A stretch of DNA of 48,413 nt from Burkholderiales bacterium (lineage in GTDB: Bacteria > Pseudomonadota > Gammaproteobacteria > Burkholderiales > Burkholderiaceae_C): positions 1 to 48,413 of the forward strand of contig CANGHK010000039.1 in assembly GCA_947453625.1 (NCBI GenBank), written 5' to 3'. Every line of letters starts with the position of its first letter. Positions within the stretch are counted from its first letter, which is position 1. The position numbers and the translations under genes were made by a program. The notes beneath the pieces were generated by a model. It saw only the letters and a program-made list of their open reading frames with translations. It was not told where the DNA came from and searched no databases. Shown here piece by piece: positions 27,135-34,875 of this stretch.

Positions 27135-27188
27135 ATTGGTGCTGTTCCCGTGCGAATGCTTGCGTCTGAATTCCGGATGGAGCCCAAG

Positions 27189-27194
27189 AGTATA
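27189..27194 (-). promoter_or_regulatory. Candidate -10 box of rpsT
   Basis: On the minus strand TATACT lies about 55 nt before the rpsT start, within GCTGCTATACTC. The -35 region is weak. It lies back to back with a plus-strand TATAAT for murJ. Confidence 0.45.
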
Positions 27195-27236
27195 GCAGCC
27201 GTTCCAGCCCGGGCATCAGCCCAGGGTGGCGCTTCC

Positions 27237-27242
27237 TATAAT
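27237..27242 (+). promoter_or_regulatory. Candidate -10 box of murJ
   Basis: A perfect TATAAT within TTCCTATAATGGC lies 64 bp before the murJ start. No clear -35 is visible. It is the divergent counterpart of the rpsT promoter. Confidence 0.5.
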
Positions 27243-27305
27243 GGCGCCTGGCTCCTCAGACGGCAAAGACGGCAAACCTGCCGGCCCGGCCTGACCCCCG
27301 CCCGC

Positions 27306-28874
27306 ATGACTCTGTTCAAGGCCGTCTTCTCCGTCTCTGCCCTCACGCTGGTCTCGCGCATCACCGGCCTCGTCCGGGAGCAGATAGGCGCCGCCTTGTT
27401 CGGCACCTCGGCGGCGATGGATGCCTTCCAGATCGCCTTCCGCATCCCCAACCTGCTGCGCCGGCTGTTTGCCGAGGGTGCGTTCTCGCAGGCTTTCGTG
27501 CCGCTGCTGGCCGCCACCCGCGCCAGCGAGGGCGACGAGGCCACCCGGGCGCTGGTCGACGCGGTGACCACCGTGCTGGCCTGGGTGCTGCTGGCGACCT
27601 GCGTCGTGGGCATCGTCGCCGCGCCGGTCCTGGTCTGGATGCTGGCCTCGGGTTTCGCGCCGTCCACCGAGGACACCGCGGTGGCGTTGACGCGCTGGAT
27701 GTTCCCCTACATCGGCTGCATGTCGATGGTGGCGCTGGCCTCGGGCGTGCTCAACACCTGGAAGCGCTTCGCCATCCCGGCCTTCACGCCGGTGCTGCTC
27801 AACCTCAGCGTGATCGCTTCCGCGCTGGCCGGGGTGCCGGTGCTGCGCCGCCACGGCATCGAGCCGGTCTACGCGCTGGCGCTGGGCGTGATGCTGGGCG
27901 GCCTGCTGCAGCTCGGCATCCAGCTGCCCGCGCTCGCCGCCATCGGCATGCTGCCGCGTCCCGGCTGGCGGCTGTCAGGCTTGCGGATGGCCTGGCAGCA
28001 CCCGGGCGTGCGGCGCATCCTGTCGAAGATGGCGCCGGCGCTGGTCGGGGTGTCGGTGGCGCAGATCTCGCTGATGATCAACTCGCAGATCGCCAGCCAC
28101 CTGGGCACCGGCGCGGTGGCCACGCTGGTCTATGCCGACCGCTTGATGGAACTGCCCACCGCGCTGCTGGGTGTCGCGCTGGGCGTGGTGCTGACGCCGC
28201 AGTTGTCGGCGGCCAGGGCGCGCGCCGACTTGCTGGCTTATTCCGGTCTGCTCGATTGGGGCTTGCGCCTGGTGCTGATGCTGGCCCTGCCTTGCGGCGT
28301 GGCCTTGCTGGTGTTCGCCCAGCCCATGGTGGCCGTGCTGTTCCACCGCGGCGCCTTCGACGCCCACGCGGTGGCCACCACCACGCTGGCGGTTATGGGC
28401 TACGGCGCGGGGGTGATCGGACTGGTCGGCGTCAAGGTGGCCGCGCCGGCCTACTACGCCGAGCAGGACATGGTCACGCCGATGCGGGTGGCGATCTTCG
28501 CGCTGGCGCTGACCCAGGCGCTCAATGCGGCGCTGATCTGGGGCCTGGGCATGGGCGTGGCGGCGCTGGCGCTGTCGATCGGGCTGGCGGCCAATACCAA
28601 CGCGCTGGTGCTGCTGTGGGGCCTGAAGCGGCGCGGCAGCTACCGGCCCGCCGCCGGCTGGCTGGGGTTTGCCTGGCGCGTCGCGCTGGCCAGCGCCTTG
28701 ATGGGCGGGCTGATGGCGTTGGCCGCGCGCCATATCGACTGGCTGGCGCTGGGCCAGCGCGAAGGGCTGCGCGCCGGGCTGATGGCGCTGGTGCTGGCGG
28801 CGGCAGCCTTGCTGTACTTCGGCGCGCTGGCGCTGCTGGGCATCAAGGCCGGCAGCTTCATGCGCAAGACTTGA
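27306..28874 (+). CDS. murJ: Lipid II flippase MurJ (MviN)
   Basis: 522-residue polytopic inner-membrane protein of the MOP superfamily that moves lipid II to the periplasm for peptidoglycan synthesis. It starts MTLFKAVFSVSALTLVSRITGLVREQ, with the conserved VSRITGLVRE and then DAFQIAFRIPNLLRRLFAEGAFSQAFVP, a hallmark of MurJ containing functionally important arginines. About 14 hydrophobic helices follow, including LMELPTALLGVALGVVLTPQLS. The ATG at 27306 is chosen from family alignment; upstream in-frame sequence overlaps rpsT on the other strand. Gene order with rpsT upstream is typical of Burkholderiales. Confidence 0.96.
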   Translation: MTLFKAVFSVSALTLVSRITGLVREQIGAALFGTSAAMDAFQIAFRIPNLLRRLFAEGAFSQAFVPLLAATRASEGDEATRALVDAVTTVLAWVLLATCVVGIVAAPVLVWMLASGFAPSTEDTAVALTRWMFPYIGCMSMVALASGVLNTWKRFAIPAFTPVLLNLSVIASALAGVPVLRRHGIEPVYALALGVMLGGLLQLGIQLPALAAIGMLPRPGWRLSGLRMAWQHPGVRRILSKMAPALVGVSVAQISLMINSQIASHLGTGAVATLVYADRLMELPTALLGVALGVVLTPQLSAARARADLLAYSGLLDWGLRLVLMLALPCGVALLVFAQPMVAVLFHRGAFDAHAVATTTLAVMGYGAGVIGLVGVKVAAPAYYAEQDMVTPMRVAIFALALTQALNAALIWGLGMGVAALALSIGLAANTNALVLLWGLKRRGSYRPAAGWLGFAWRVALASALMGGLMALAARHIDWLALGQREGLRAGLMALVLAAAALLYFGALALLGIKAGSFMRKT

Positions 28875-28882
28875 TGCCGCTG

Positions 28883-28912
28883 TTGCCATGACCTTGCCAT
28901 GACCTTGCCATG
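28883..28912. repeat. 11-bp repeat creating three staggered start codons before the SirB1-like gene
   Basis: TTGCCATGACC occurs at 28883-28893 and 28894-28904, with a partial third copy TTGCCATG at 28905-28912. Each copy carries an ATG (28888, 28899, 28910) in a different frame. The first two open tiny frames, MTLP (stop at 28902) and MTLPC (stop at 28916); the third is the start of the next gene. Confidence 0.9.
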
Positions 28913-29788
28913 TTGAACCTGCCACGCGTTCCGCCGACGGCGCTGGCCTATTTCGCCGCGCTGGTGGCCGAGGACGCCGGTTTCGCGCTGCTGGAGGCGG
29001 CCATCTGCGTCGCCCAAGACGACCATCCCGGGCTGGACGCGCAGGCCGTGCTGGCCGACATCGACCGCCTGGCCGCCCGGCTGAAGTCCAGGCTACCGGC
29101 CGATGCAACGGCGCTGCGCCGGCTGCGCGCACTGAACCAGTACTTTTTTAGCGAACTGGGGTTTGCCGGTAATGTCAACAATTACTACGACCGCCGCAAC
29201 AGCCACCTGCACGAGGTGCTGGCCTCGCGGCGCGGCATCCCCATCACCTTGGCGCTGCTGTATTGCGAGCTGGCGGGCCAACTCGGCCTGACGGCCTTCG
29301 GCGTGTCGTTCCCGGGCCACTTCCTGGTCAAGCTGCACATGCCGCAGGGTGAGGTGGTGGTCGACCCGGTCAGCGGGCGCTCGTTGTCGCGCGACGAACT
29401 CGACGAGCGGCTGGCGCCCTACCGCGCCCGGCATGGCTTGGCCGGTGATTTCGAGACACCGCTGGGTCTGTTCCTGCAAGCCGCGCCGCCGCGCGACACG
29501 CTGGCCCGTCTGCTGTTCAACCTGAAGGAGATCCACCGAGCCGACGAGGACTGGCCGCGCCTGCTGGCGGTGCAGCAGCGTCTGGTGCTGGTGCTGCCGC
29601 AGGCCGCCGAGGAGTTGCGCGACCGGGGCCTGGCCTGGGCCGAAACAGGCCACGACGCCGAGGCGGCGCGGGATTTGGCGGCCTATCTGGTGGCCCGGCC
29701 CGATGCCGACGACGCCGCCGCGCTGCGCGGGCGCCTGGCCGAACTGCGGCGCGGCACGCCGCCCGGCAGCGGCTGGGTCGCCGCTTGA
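28910..29788 (+). CDS. SirB1-family transglutaminase-like/TPR protein
   Basis: 292 residues. The N-terminal half (about 40-190) is the SirB1/transglutaminase-like domain: LNQYFFSELGFAGNVNNYYD, SRRGIPITLALLYCELA and FPGHFLVKL, with conserved Cys and His near the sites of a transglutaminase-type catalytic pair. The C-terminal ~90 residues are TPR-like (LFNLKEIHRADEDW, ERGLAWAETGHDAEA-type helices). Family role is unclear, with proposed links to cell-envelope or growth control. The ATG at 28910 is the last of three in a tandem repeat. 36 bp downstream of murJ and probably co-transcribed. Confidence 0.85.
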   Translation: MLNLPRVPPTALAYFAALVAEDAGFALLEAAICVAQDDHPGLDAQAVLADIDRLAARLKSRLPADATALRRLRALNQYFFSELGFAGNVNNYYDRRNSHLHEVLASRRGIPITLALLYCELAGQLGLTAFGVSFPGHFLVKLHMPQGEVVVDPVSGRSLSRDELDERLAPYRARHGLAGDFETPLGLFLQAAPPRDTLARLLFNLKEIHRADEDWPRLLAVQQRLVLVLPQAAEELRDRGLAWAETGHDAEAARDLAAYLVARPDADDAAALRGRLAELRRGTPPGSGWVAA

Positions 29789-30102
29789 GCCGGCTCTTAC
29801 AATGCGCGGCGGGCCTGGGGCGGGCCAGCAGCCCACCCGTTCCACCAGGCAGGCGCCGCCAGCCTGAGCTGCCGGGGTCAGTGCCGTCCAGCAGGCCCTG
29901 GCCGACCGAACCGGAAGCGGCCGAACCGGCCGAACCGGCTGAACCGGGCGCTTCACAGCCTGCCCCTCGCGACCCTGATGAACCCGTCACCCGTCCGCCC
30001 TCTGTCCGTAACCTGCCCCGCGCCTGTCGGCGGTGCCGCGTCGGCTTTGCCAGTGTGGCGGGTCGGGTGTCCGGTTTTTCGGCCGGTTTCGCGGCCGTCG
30101 CG
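29789..30102. other. 314-bp leader between the SirB1-like gene and hda
   Basis: A TACAAT that could be a -10 box sits at 29798-29803. A 9-bp imperfect tandem repeat built on CCGAACCGG spans 29906-29947. The frame of hda is open through the whole leader back to 29785, giving a possible 106-residue Pro/Glu/Ala-rich extension (AEPAEPAEPGASQ), but this has no resemblance to Hda or DnaA. I treat it as a leader. No hairpin terminator is evident. Confidence 0.5.
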
Positions 30103-30822
30103 ATGAAACAGATTCCGCTGCCCATCTTTCCGCCACCGGCCGACGACTTCGACCAGTGGGTGGTGGGCCGCAACGGCGCCGCGGTGCAGCACTTGCGCGG
30201 CCTTGGGCTGACGCTGGGCGCCGCCACGCCGGTCTACCTGTGGGGCGAGGCCGGCATCGGCAAGACCCATCTGCTGCGGGCCTTGGCCGCCCAGCACCAC
30301 GCCGAGGGCGAGCGCGTGGGCTGGTTCGACGCCGCCACGCCCTTGCCCTGGGGGCTGGACGAGGGCTGGGGCCTGGTGGTGGTGGACCGCTGCGACGCGC
30401 TCGACGCTGATCACCAGCAGGCGGCGTTTGCGCTGTTCGTCGATGCCGAGACCCACGGCGTGCAATGGGTGGCGGCCGGTCGCGTGCCGCCGGTCGATCT
30501 GGCGCTGCGCGACGACTTGCGCAGCCGCCTGGGCTGGGGCCATGTGTTCGGGCTGCAGCCGCTTGCCGAAGGCGAGACCCGTGCGGCGCTGCGGCGCGAG
30601 GCCGACCGGCGCGGCATCTTCCTGTCCGACGAGGTGATGGACTACCTCTTGACCCACCTGCGCCGCGACCTGGGCCACCTGATGGGCCTGCTGGGCCGGT
30701 TGGACGGCTTTGCACTCGCCGAGCAGCGGGTCGTCACCGTGCCGCTGTTGAAGAAGATGCTTTCCGAAGAATCGGGCGGGTCGGCCACCCAGGCCTCCGC
30801 GCCCGTGAACCCCTCCCCATGA
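30103..30822 (+). CDS. hda: DnaA regulatory inactivator Hda-like protein
   Basis: 239-residue AAA+ protein homologous to domain III of DnaA; Hda with the sliding clamp stimulates ATP hydrolysis by DnaA and prevents re-initiation. It begins MKQIPLPIFPPPADDFDQWV, with the N-terminal clamp-binding-like QIPLPI. Walker A is GEAGIGKT at 48-55, Walker B GLVVVDRCDAL, and the sensor/arginine region is LRDDLRSRLGWGHVFGLQPL. LLGRLDGFALAEQRVVTVPLLKKML is the typical end of the core. Its stop overlaps the next start as ATGA. The ATG at 30103 is chosen because homology starts there, despite an open frame upstream. Confidence 0.93.
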   Translation: MKQIPLPIFPPPADDFDQWVVGRNGAAVQHLRGLGLTLGAATPVYLWGEAGIGKTHLLRALAAQHHAEGERVGWFDAATPLPWGLDEGWGLVVVDRCDALDADHQQAAFALFVDAETHGVQWVAAGRVPPVDLALRDDLRSRLGWGHVFGLQPLAEGETRAALRREADRRGIFLSDEVMDYLLTHLRRDLGHLMGLLGRLDGFALAEQRVVTVPLLKKMLSEESGGSATQASAPVNPSP

Positions 30823-31487
30823 ACCTGGCCTTGTTCGACCTCGACGGCACGCTGATTCCAGGCGATTCCGACCACGCTTTCGGCGATTTCATGATCACCC
30901 AGGGGTGGGTCGACGCCGAAACTCACCGCCAGCGCAACGATGACTTCTACCGCCAGTACCTGGCGGGTTGCCTGGACATTGACGCCTACATCGAATTCAG
31001 CACCGGCGCCTGGCGCGGCCGGCCGCTGGCCGAGCAGCAGGCCGCCAGCGCGCGTTTCATGGCCGAGGTGATGGCGCCGCAGTTGTTGCCGGCCGCGCAT
31101 GCCCTGCTGGACTTGCACCGTGCTGCGGGCGACCTGATCGCCATCGTCACCGCCACCAACGACTTCGTCACCCTGCCGATCGCGCAGGCGCTCGGTGTCG
31201 AGCACCTGATCGCGGTGCAGTTGCAGCGCGACGACCAGGGCCTGGCCACCGGCCGCATCGCCGGCGTGCCCTCGTTCCGCGAGGGCAAGATCGCGCGGGT
31301 GCATGACTGGCTGGACAGCCTGGGCCATGCGCTGGGCGATTTCGAGCACAGCGTGTTCTACAGCGATTCCACCAACGACCTGCCGCTGCTCGAGATCGTG
31401 AGCGAGCCGGTGGCCACCAACCCCAGCCCGCCGCTCGAAGCGATCGCCACGCAGCGCGGCTGGCGCATTCTGAGGTTGTTCCCATGA
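30819..31487 (+). CDS. HAD-IB family phosphatase (SerB-like)
   Basis: 222 residues. The nucleophile motif FDLDGTLI with Asp7 and Asp9 begins the protein; IVTATNDFV gives the motif II Thr, KIARVHDW the motif III Lys, and FYSDSTNDLPLL the metal-binding acidic motif IV. This is the TIGR01490 type of HAD-IB hydrolase, similar to phosphoserine phosphatase, often found next to hda and pcnB in betaproteobacteria. The substrate is uncertain. It overlaps hda and pcnB by 4 nt at each end, so it is translationally coupled to both. Confidence 0.92.
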   Translation: MNLALFDLDGTLIPGDSDHAFGDFMITQGWVDAETHRQRNDDFYRQYLAGCLDIDAYIEFSTGAWRGRPLAEQQAASARFMAEVMAPQLLPAAHALLDLHRAAGDLIAIVTATNDFVTLPIAQALGVEHLIAVQLQRDDQGLATGRIAGVPSFREGKIARVHDWLDSLGHALGDFEHSVFYSDSTNDLPLLEIVSEPVATNPSPPLEAIATQRGWRILRLFP

Positions 31488-33118
31488 TCAAGAAATTCAT
31501 CAGCCGCTTGCTGGGCAAATCTGCACCGGGCGAGGACGCCGCGTTGCCCGCCACGGCGCCAGCGGCTGCGGCCATCCCGACCGGCAAGCGGGTCGAGGTG
31601 CCGGTCTCGGTGCACGGCATCGACCCGTCGCTGGTCGACGACCGCGCCGTCAAGGTGGTGCGCACCTTGCAGCAGGCCGGCTTCCAGGCCTATGTGGTGG
31701 GCGGCGCGGTGCGCGACCTGCTGGTCGGGCTGCGGCCGAAAGACTTCGACGTCGCCACCGACGCCACGCCCGAGCAGGTGAAATCGCTGTTCAGGCGCGC
31801 CTTCATCATCGGCCGGCGCTTCCGCATCGTGCACGTGATCCACGGTCGCGGCCGCGACCACGAGGTGATCGAGGTCTCGACCTTCCGCGCCTACATGGAC
31901 AGCAGCGAGGCCACTCAAGTGGCCGGCAACGAGAAGACCAGCAAGGCCGCGCTGGCCGGCTCGGCCCATGCCGTGGACGCCAGCGGCCGGGTGCTGCGCG
32001 ACAACGTCTGGGGCCCGCAGATCGAGGACGCCGCGCGCCGCGACTTCACCGTCAACGCGATGTACTACGACCCCGAGACCCAGACCGTGGTCGACTACCA
32101 CGGCGGCCTGGCCGATGTGAAGGGACGTCTGTTGCGCCTGATCGGCGACCCGGCAACGCGCTACCGCGAAGACCCGGTGCGCATCATCCGGGCGGTGCGC
32201 TTCGCCGCCAAGCTGGGCTTCGACTTCGAGCCGCGCACCCATGCACCGATCGCCGAGACCGCGCCGCTGCTGGCCAACGTCCCGGTCTCGCGCATGTTCG
32301 ACGAGATGCTCAAGCTGCTGCAGACCGGCCATGCGCTGGCCAGCATCGAGGCCCTGAAGCGCCAGAACCTGCACCGCAGCGTCTTCCCGGTGCTCGACGC
32401 GGTCTACGACGAAGCGCGCAGCACGCCACAGCAGCAGGCGTTCATCCGCCAGGCGCTGGCCGACACCGATCGCCGGGTCGGCGAGGGCAAGCCGGTGGCG
32501 CCCAGCTTCCTGCTGGCCTGCCTGCTGTGGCACGACGTGCTGGCCGGCTGGCAGCAGCGCCAGTCCGACGGTGAACATGCGGTGCCGGCGCTGCAACAGG
32601 CGGTGGATGCGGTGTTCGACGCCCGCATCGGCGACATCTCGGGCGGCGGCAAGCTGGGCGCCGACATGCGCGAGATCTGGATGATGCAGCCACGCTTCGA
32701 GCGCCGGCAGGCCAATACCGCGTTCTCGCTGATCGACCAGGCGCGCTTCCGCGCCGGTTTCGACTTTCTGCGGCTGCGCGCCGATGTCGGCGAAGCGCCG
32801 GCCGAACTGGCCGAATGGTGGGAAGACTTCTCGCTCGGCAGCGACGATGACCGCGAGGCCTTGCTGGTGGCCGTGCGCGAGGCCCAGCGCAGCAGCCCGC
32901 GCAAGAGCGCCGCGCCGCGTGCCGCCAAACCCGCTCTGGCACCGTCTCAGGGCGGCGCTACCGACGCTGACGCGGGTGCGGACCGCGACCATGACGAGTC
33001 GGACGAAGCCGACGCCGCCACCGGTGACGCACCCGCGCGCAAGCGCCGCCGCCGTCGGCGCAAGCCGGCCGGCGCCGAGGCCGGGGCGGGCGGCGAAGCC
33101 TCGTCGGCCGCCGATTGA
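31484..33118 (+). CDS. pcnB: Poly(A) polymerase I (PcnB)
   Basis: 544 residues. Adds 3' poly(A) tails that promote RNA decay and control plasmid copy number. The nucleotidyltransferase head shows VVGGAVRDLLVG (72-82) and the metal-binding DFD at 87-89, then ARRDFTVNAMYYDP and DPVRIIRAVRFAAKLGF, characteristic of class II polymerases. MIKKFISRLLGKS starts it; a Pro/Ala linker precedes the core. The C-terminus is a charged tail ending in a run of arginines (KRRRRRRKPAG), likely RNA-binding and typical for PcnB rather than CCA-adding enzymes. Overlaps the HAD gene (ATGA) and folK (TTGA). Confidence 0.95.
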   Translation: MIKKFISRLLGKSAPGEDAALPATAPAAAAIPTGKRVEVPVSVHGIDPSLVDDRAVKVVRTLQQAGFQAYVVGGAVRDLLVGLRPKDFDVATDATPEQVKSLFRRAFIIGRRFRIVHVIHGRGRDHEVIEVSTFRAYMDSSEATQVAGNEKTSKAALAGSAHAVDASGRVLRDNVWGPQIEDAARRDFTVNAMYYDPETQTVVDYHGGLADVKGRLLRLIGDPATRYREDPVRIIRAVRFAAKLGFDFEPRTHAPIAETAPLLANVPVSRMFDEMLKLLQTGHALASIEALKRQNLHRSVFPVLDAVYDEARSTPQQQAFIRQALADTDRRVGEGKPVAPSFLLACLLWHDVLAGWQQRQSDGEHAVPALQQAVDAVFDARIGDISGGGKLGADMREIWMMQPRFERRQANTAFSLIDQARFRAGFDFLRLRADVGEAPAELAEWWEDFSLGSDDDREALLVAVREAQRSSPRKSAAPRAAKPALAPSQGGATDADAGADRDHDESDEADAATGDAPARKRRRRRRKPAGAEAGAGGEASSAAD

Positions 33119-33657
33119 CCTCGCTGCCAGCGCCACCACCGCAGCCGTCAACCGGCGCCTTGCCTGCCACGCCCGCTGTGCGGGCCTACATCGGCATCGG
33201 CGCCAACCTGGGCGACGCCCGCGCCACGGTGGCTCAGGCGATCACCGCGCTGGCCGCGCTGCCCGCTTGCAGCGGCCTGCGGGCGTCGCCGCTCTACCGC
33301 TCGGCGCCGGTGGACGCCGCCGGGCCCGACTTCTTCAATGCGGTGGTGGCGCTCGACACCCGGCTGACGCCGCAGGCCCTGCTGGCCGCGCTGCAGGCCG
33401 TCGAGCAGGCGTTCGGCCGGCGCCGGCCCTACCCGAACGCGCCGCGCACGCTAGACCTCGACCTGCTGCTGCACGGTGACGCGGTGCTGCACACGCCCAC
33501 GCTGACGCTGCCGCATCCGCGCCTGCACCAGCGCGCCTTCGTGCTGCGCCCGCTGCTCGACCTGGCGCCCGCGCTGGGCGCGCCCGGTGTCGGGCCGCTG
33601 GCCGACTGCCTGCCCGCCTGCGCCGGGCAACGGCTGGAAAAAATCGAGCGCCGATGA
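33115..33657 (+). CDS. folK: HPPK, 2-amino-4-hydroxy-6-hydroxymethyldihydropteridine pyrophosphokinase
   Basis: Pyrophosphorylates the pterin in folate synthesis. YIGIGANLGDARATV is the N-terminal strand and helix; PLYRSAPVDAAGPDFFNAVVAL and the signature RPYPNAPRTLDLDLLLHG with the catalytic acidic residues follow; LPHPRLHQRAFVLRPLLDL is conserved. The TTG at 33115, overlapping the pcnB stop, gives 180 residues with a Pro-rich N-terminus; a GTG at 33178 (VRAYIGIG) would give 159, the usual family length, and is an equally good choice. It overlaps the DUF486 gene by 4 nt (ATGA). Confidence 0.94.
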   Translation: MTSLPAPPPQPSTGALPATPAVRAYIGIGANLGDARATVAQAITALAALPACSGLRASPLYRSAPVDAAGPDFFNAVVALDTRLTPQALLAALQAVEQAFGRRRPYPNAPRTLDLDLLLHGDAVLHTPTLTLPHPRLHQRAFVLRPLLDLAPALGAPGVGPLADCLPACAGQRLEKIERR

Positions 33658-34010
33658 TCGCCAGCCTCCCCGTCAGCCTGCAGACCGTGGGCCTGTTGAT
33701 CGGCTCCAACCTGTTCATGACCGTGGCCTGGTACGGCCACCTCAAGTTCCAGGCCGACAAGCCCTGGTGGACGGCGGCGCTGGTGAGCTGGGGTATCGCC
33801 TTGTTCGAGTACCTGCTGCAGGTCCCGGCCAACCGCATCGGCTACGCCGGCGGCTTCTCGCTGGCGCAGCTCAAGATCACCCAGGAGGTGATCACGCTGG
33901 CGGTGTTCGTGCCCTTCGCGGTGTTGGCGATGGACCAGCCGCTCAAGCTGGACTTTCTGTGGGCCGGGCTGTGCCTGGTCGGCGCGGTGTACTTCATCTT
34001 CCGCGGCTGA
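33654..34010 (+). CDS. DMT-superfamily DUF486 small membrane protein
   Basis: 118 residues with about four hydrophobic helices: LQTVGLLIGSNLFMTVAWYG, the WWTAALVSWGIALFEYLLQVP segment, LAVFVPFAVLAM and FLWAGLCLVGAVYFIFRG. ANRIGYAGGFSLAQLKITQEVI is the conserved DUF486 core. It looks like half of a drug/metabolite transporter and may dimerise. The substrate is unknown. Last gene of the hda-to-DUF486 overlap chain. A membrane protein coupled to folK could be coincidental. Confidence 0.88.
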   Translation: MIASLPVSLQTVGLLIGSNLFMTVAWYGHLKFQADKPWWTAALVSWGIALFEYLLQVPANRIGYAGGFSLAQLKITQEVITLAVFVPFAVLAMDQPLKLDFLWAGLCLVGAVYFIFRG

Positions 34011-34088
34011 AATCTGCACCGCCGCGGGCCGTCGCCGGGGTAGTCGGGCCCGCCAGGGCCGGTCGTGGCGCACCCGTACAATCCAAAT

Positions 34089-34106
34089 ATGACAGATTTG
34101 TGACGA
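34089..34106 (-). promoter_or_regulatory. PhoB-box-like site upstream of the phosphate genes
   Basis: Read on the minus strand this is TCGTCAC-AAAT-CTGTCAT. The second heptamer matches the PhoB repeat CTGTCAT exactly, the first matches at its GTCA core, and the 4-bp A/T spacer is typical. It lies 67 bp before the DUF47 gene, part of a phosphate-uptake pair. The box faces away from that gene, which weakens the call. A TACAAT that could be a -10 is at 34077-34082, and an inverted repeat TGTGAC-N6-GTCACA overlaps at 34099-34116. Confidence 0.5.
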
Positions 34107-34172
34107 CTCAGTCACAGTTACCGGCAGTTCCTGATCAGGGTTCACACCAGCCGGTCCTCTTGGAGATTCCCC

Positions 34173-34820
34173 ATGTTTTTCGGCAAGTTGCTGCCCCGCG
34201 AAGGCAATTTCTTCGAGTTGTTCAATGAGCATGGGAAGCACATCGTCACGGGGGCGCGGGCCTTCATGGCCATGGTGGAGAACTACAGCGACCAGACCTT
34301 GCGCGAAAAATACGCCGCTGAAGTCGACAGCGCCGAGAAGCAGGCCGACCGCGTCACCGCCGAGGTGCACAGGCTGCTGCACAAGACCTTCATCACGCCC
34401 ATAGACCGCGAGCAGATCCACGGCCTGATCAACGCGATGGACGACATCCTCGACCTGCTGCAGGATTCCAGCGAAGTGATGTCGCTGTACGACTTGAAGA
34501 GCGTCAGCGAGGACGTGATCCGCCTGGGCGAGATCTCGACCCGCTGCTGCGAGCGGGTGCAGCATGTGGTGACGCTGCTGCCCAAGCTCAGCCAGGCCAG
34601 CGTGGCCGAGGCCGCGCTCAAGACCTGCGAGGAGATCGACCGGCTCGAGAGCGACGCCGACCGGGTGATGCGCTCGGCGATGAGCAAGCTGTTCCGCGAC
34701 AACATCGAGGTGCGCGAGCTGATCAAGCTGAAGGCGGTCTACGAGCACCTGGAGTCGATCTCCGACCGCTGCGAGGACGTGGCCAACATCGTCGAGGGCA
34801 TCGTCCTCGAGAATTCATGA
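34173..34820 (+). CDS. DUF47/PhoU-like phosphate-transport accessory protein
   Basis: 215 residues of the TIGR00153/DUF47 family, a helical PhoU-like fold. MFFGKLLPREGNFFELFNEHGKHIV is the family start; ESDADRVMRSAMSKLF, DREQIHGLINAMDDILDLL and YEHLESISDRCEDVANIVEGIV carry the conserved acidic E/DxxxD motifs of PhoU proteins, which bind metal clusters. It is paired with a Pit transporter 55 bp downstream and probably tunes it. A ribosome-binding site TTGGAG lies 10 nt upstream. The PhoB-like site upstream suggests control by phosphate starvation. Confidence 0.93.
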   Translation: MFFGKLLPREGNFFELFNEHGKHIVTGARAFMAMVENYSDQTLREKYAAEVDSAEKQADRVTAEVHRLLHKTFITPIDREQIHGLINAMDDILDLLQDSSEVMSLYDLKSVSEDVIRLGEISTRCCERVQHVVTLLPKLSQASVAEAALKTCEEIDRLESDADRVMRSAMSKLFRDNIEVRELIKLKAVYEHLESISDRCEDVANIVEGIVLENS

Positions 34821-34875
34821 CGGCCCCCGAGGCGGGTTTCGGCATCAAGCGCTCCGCGCCGGGGACGCGCTGAAC

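Noticed and set aside
29906-29947. CRISPR-like repetition before hda
   Set aside because: The 9-bp units are contiguous with no spacers; it is a simple tandem repeat. No CRISPR array is seen anywhere in the window.
34099-34116. CRP-like site TGTGA...TCACA upstream of the DUF47 gene
   Set aside because: The half-sites are 8 bp apart, not the 6 bp of the CRP consensus; kept only as an unassigned dyad.
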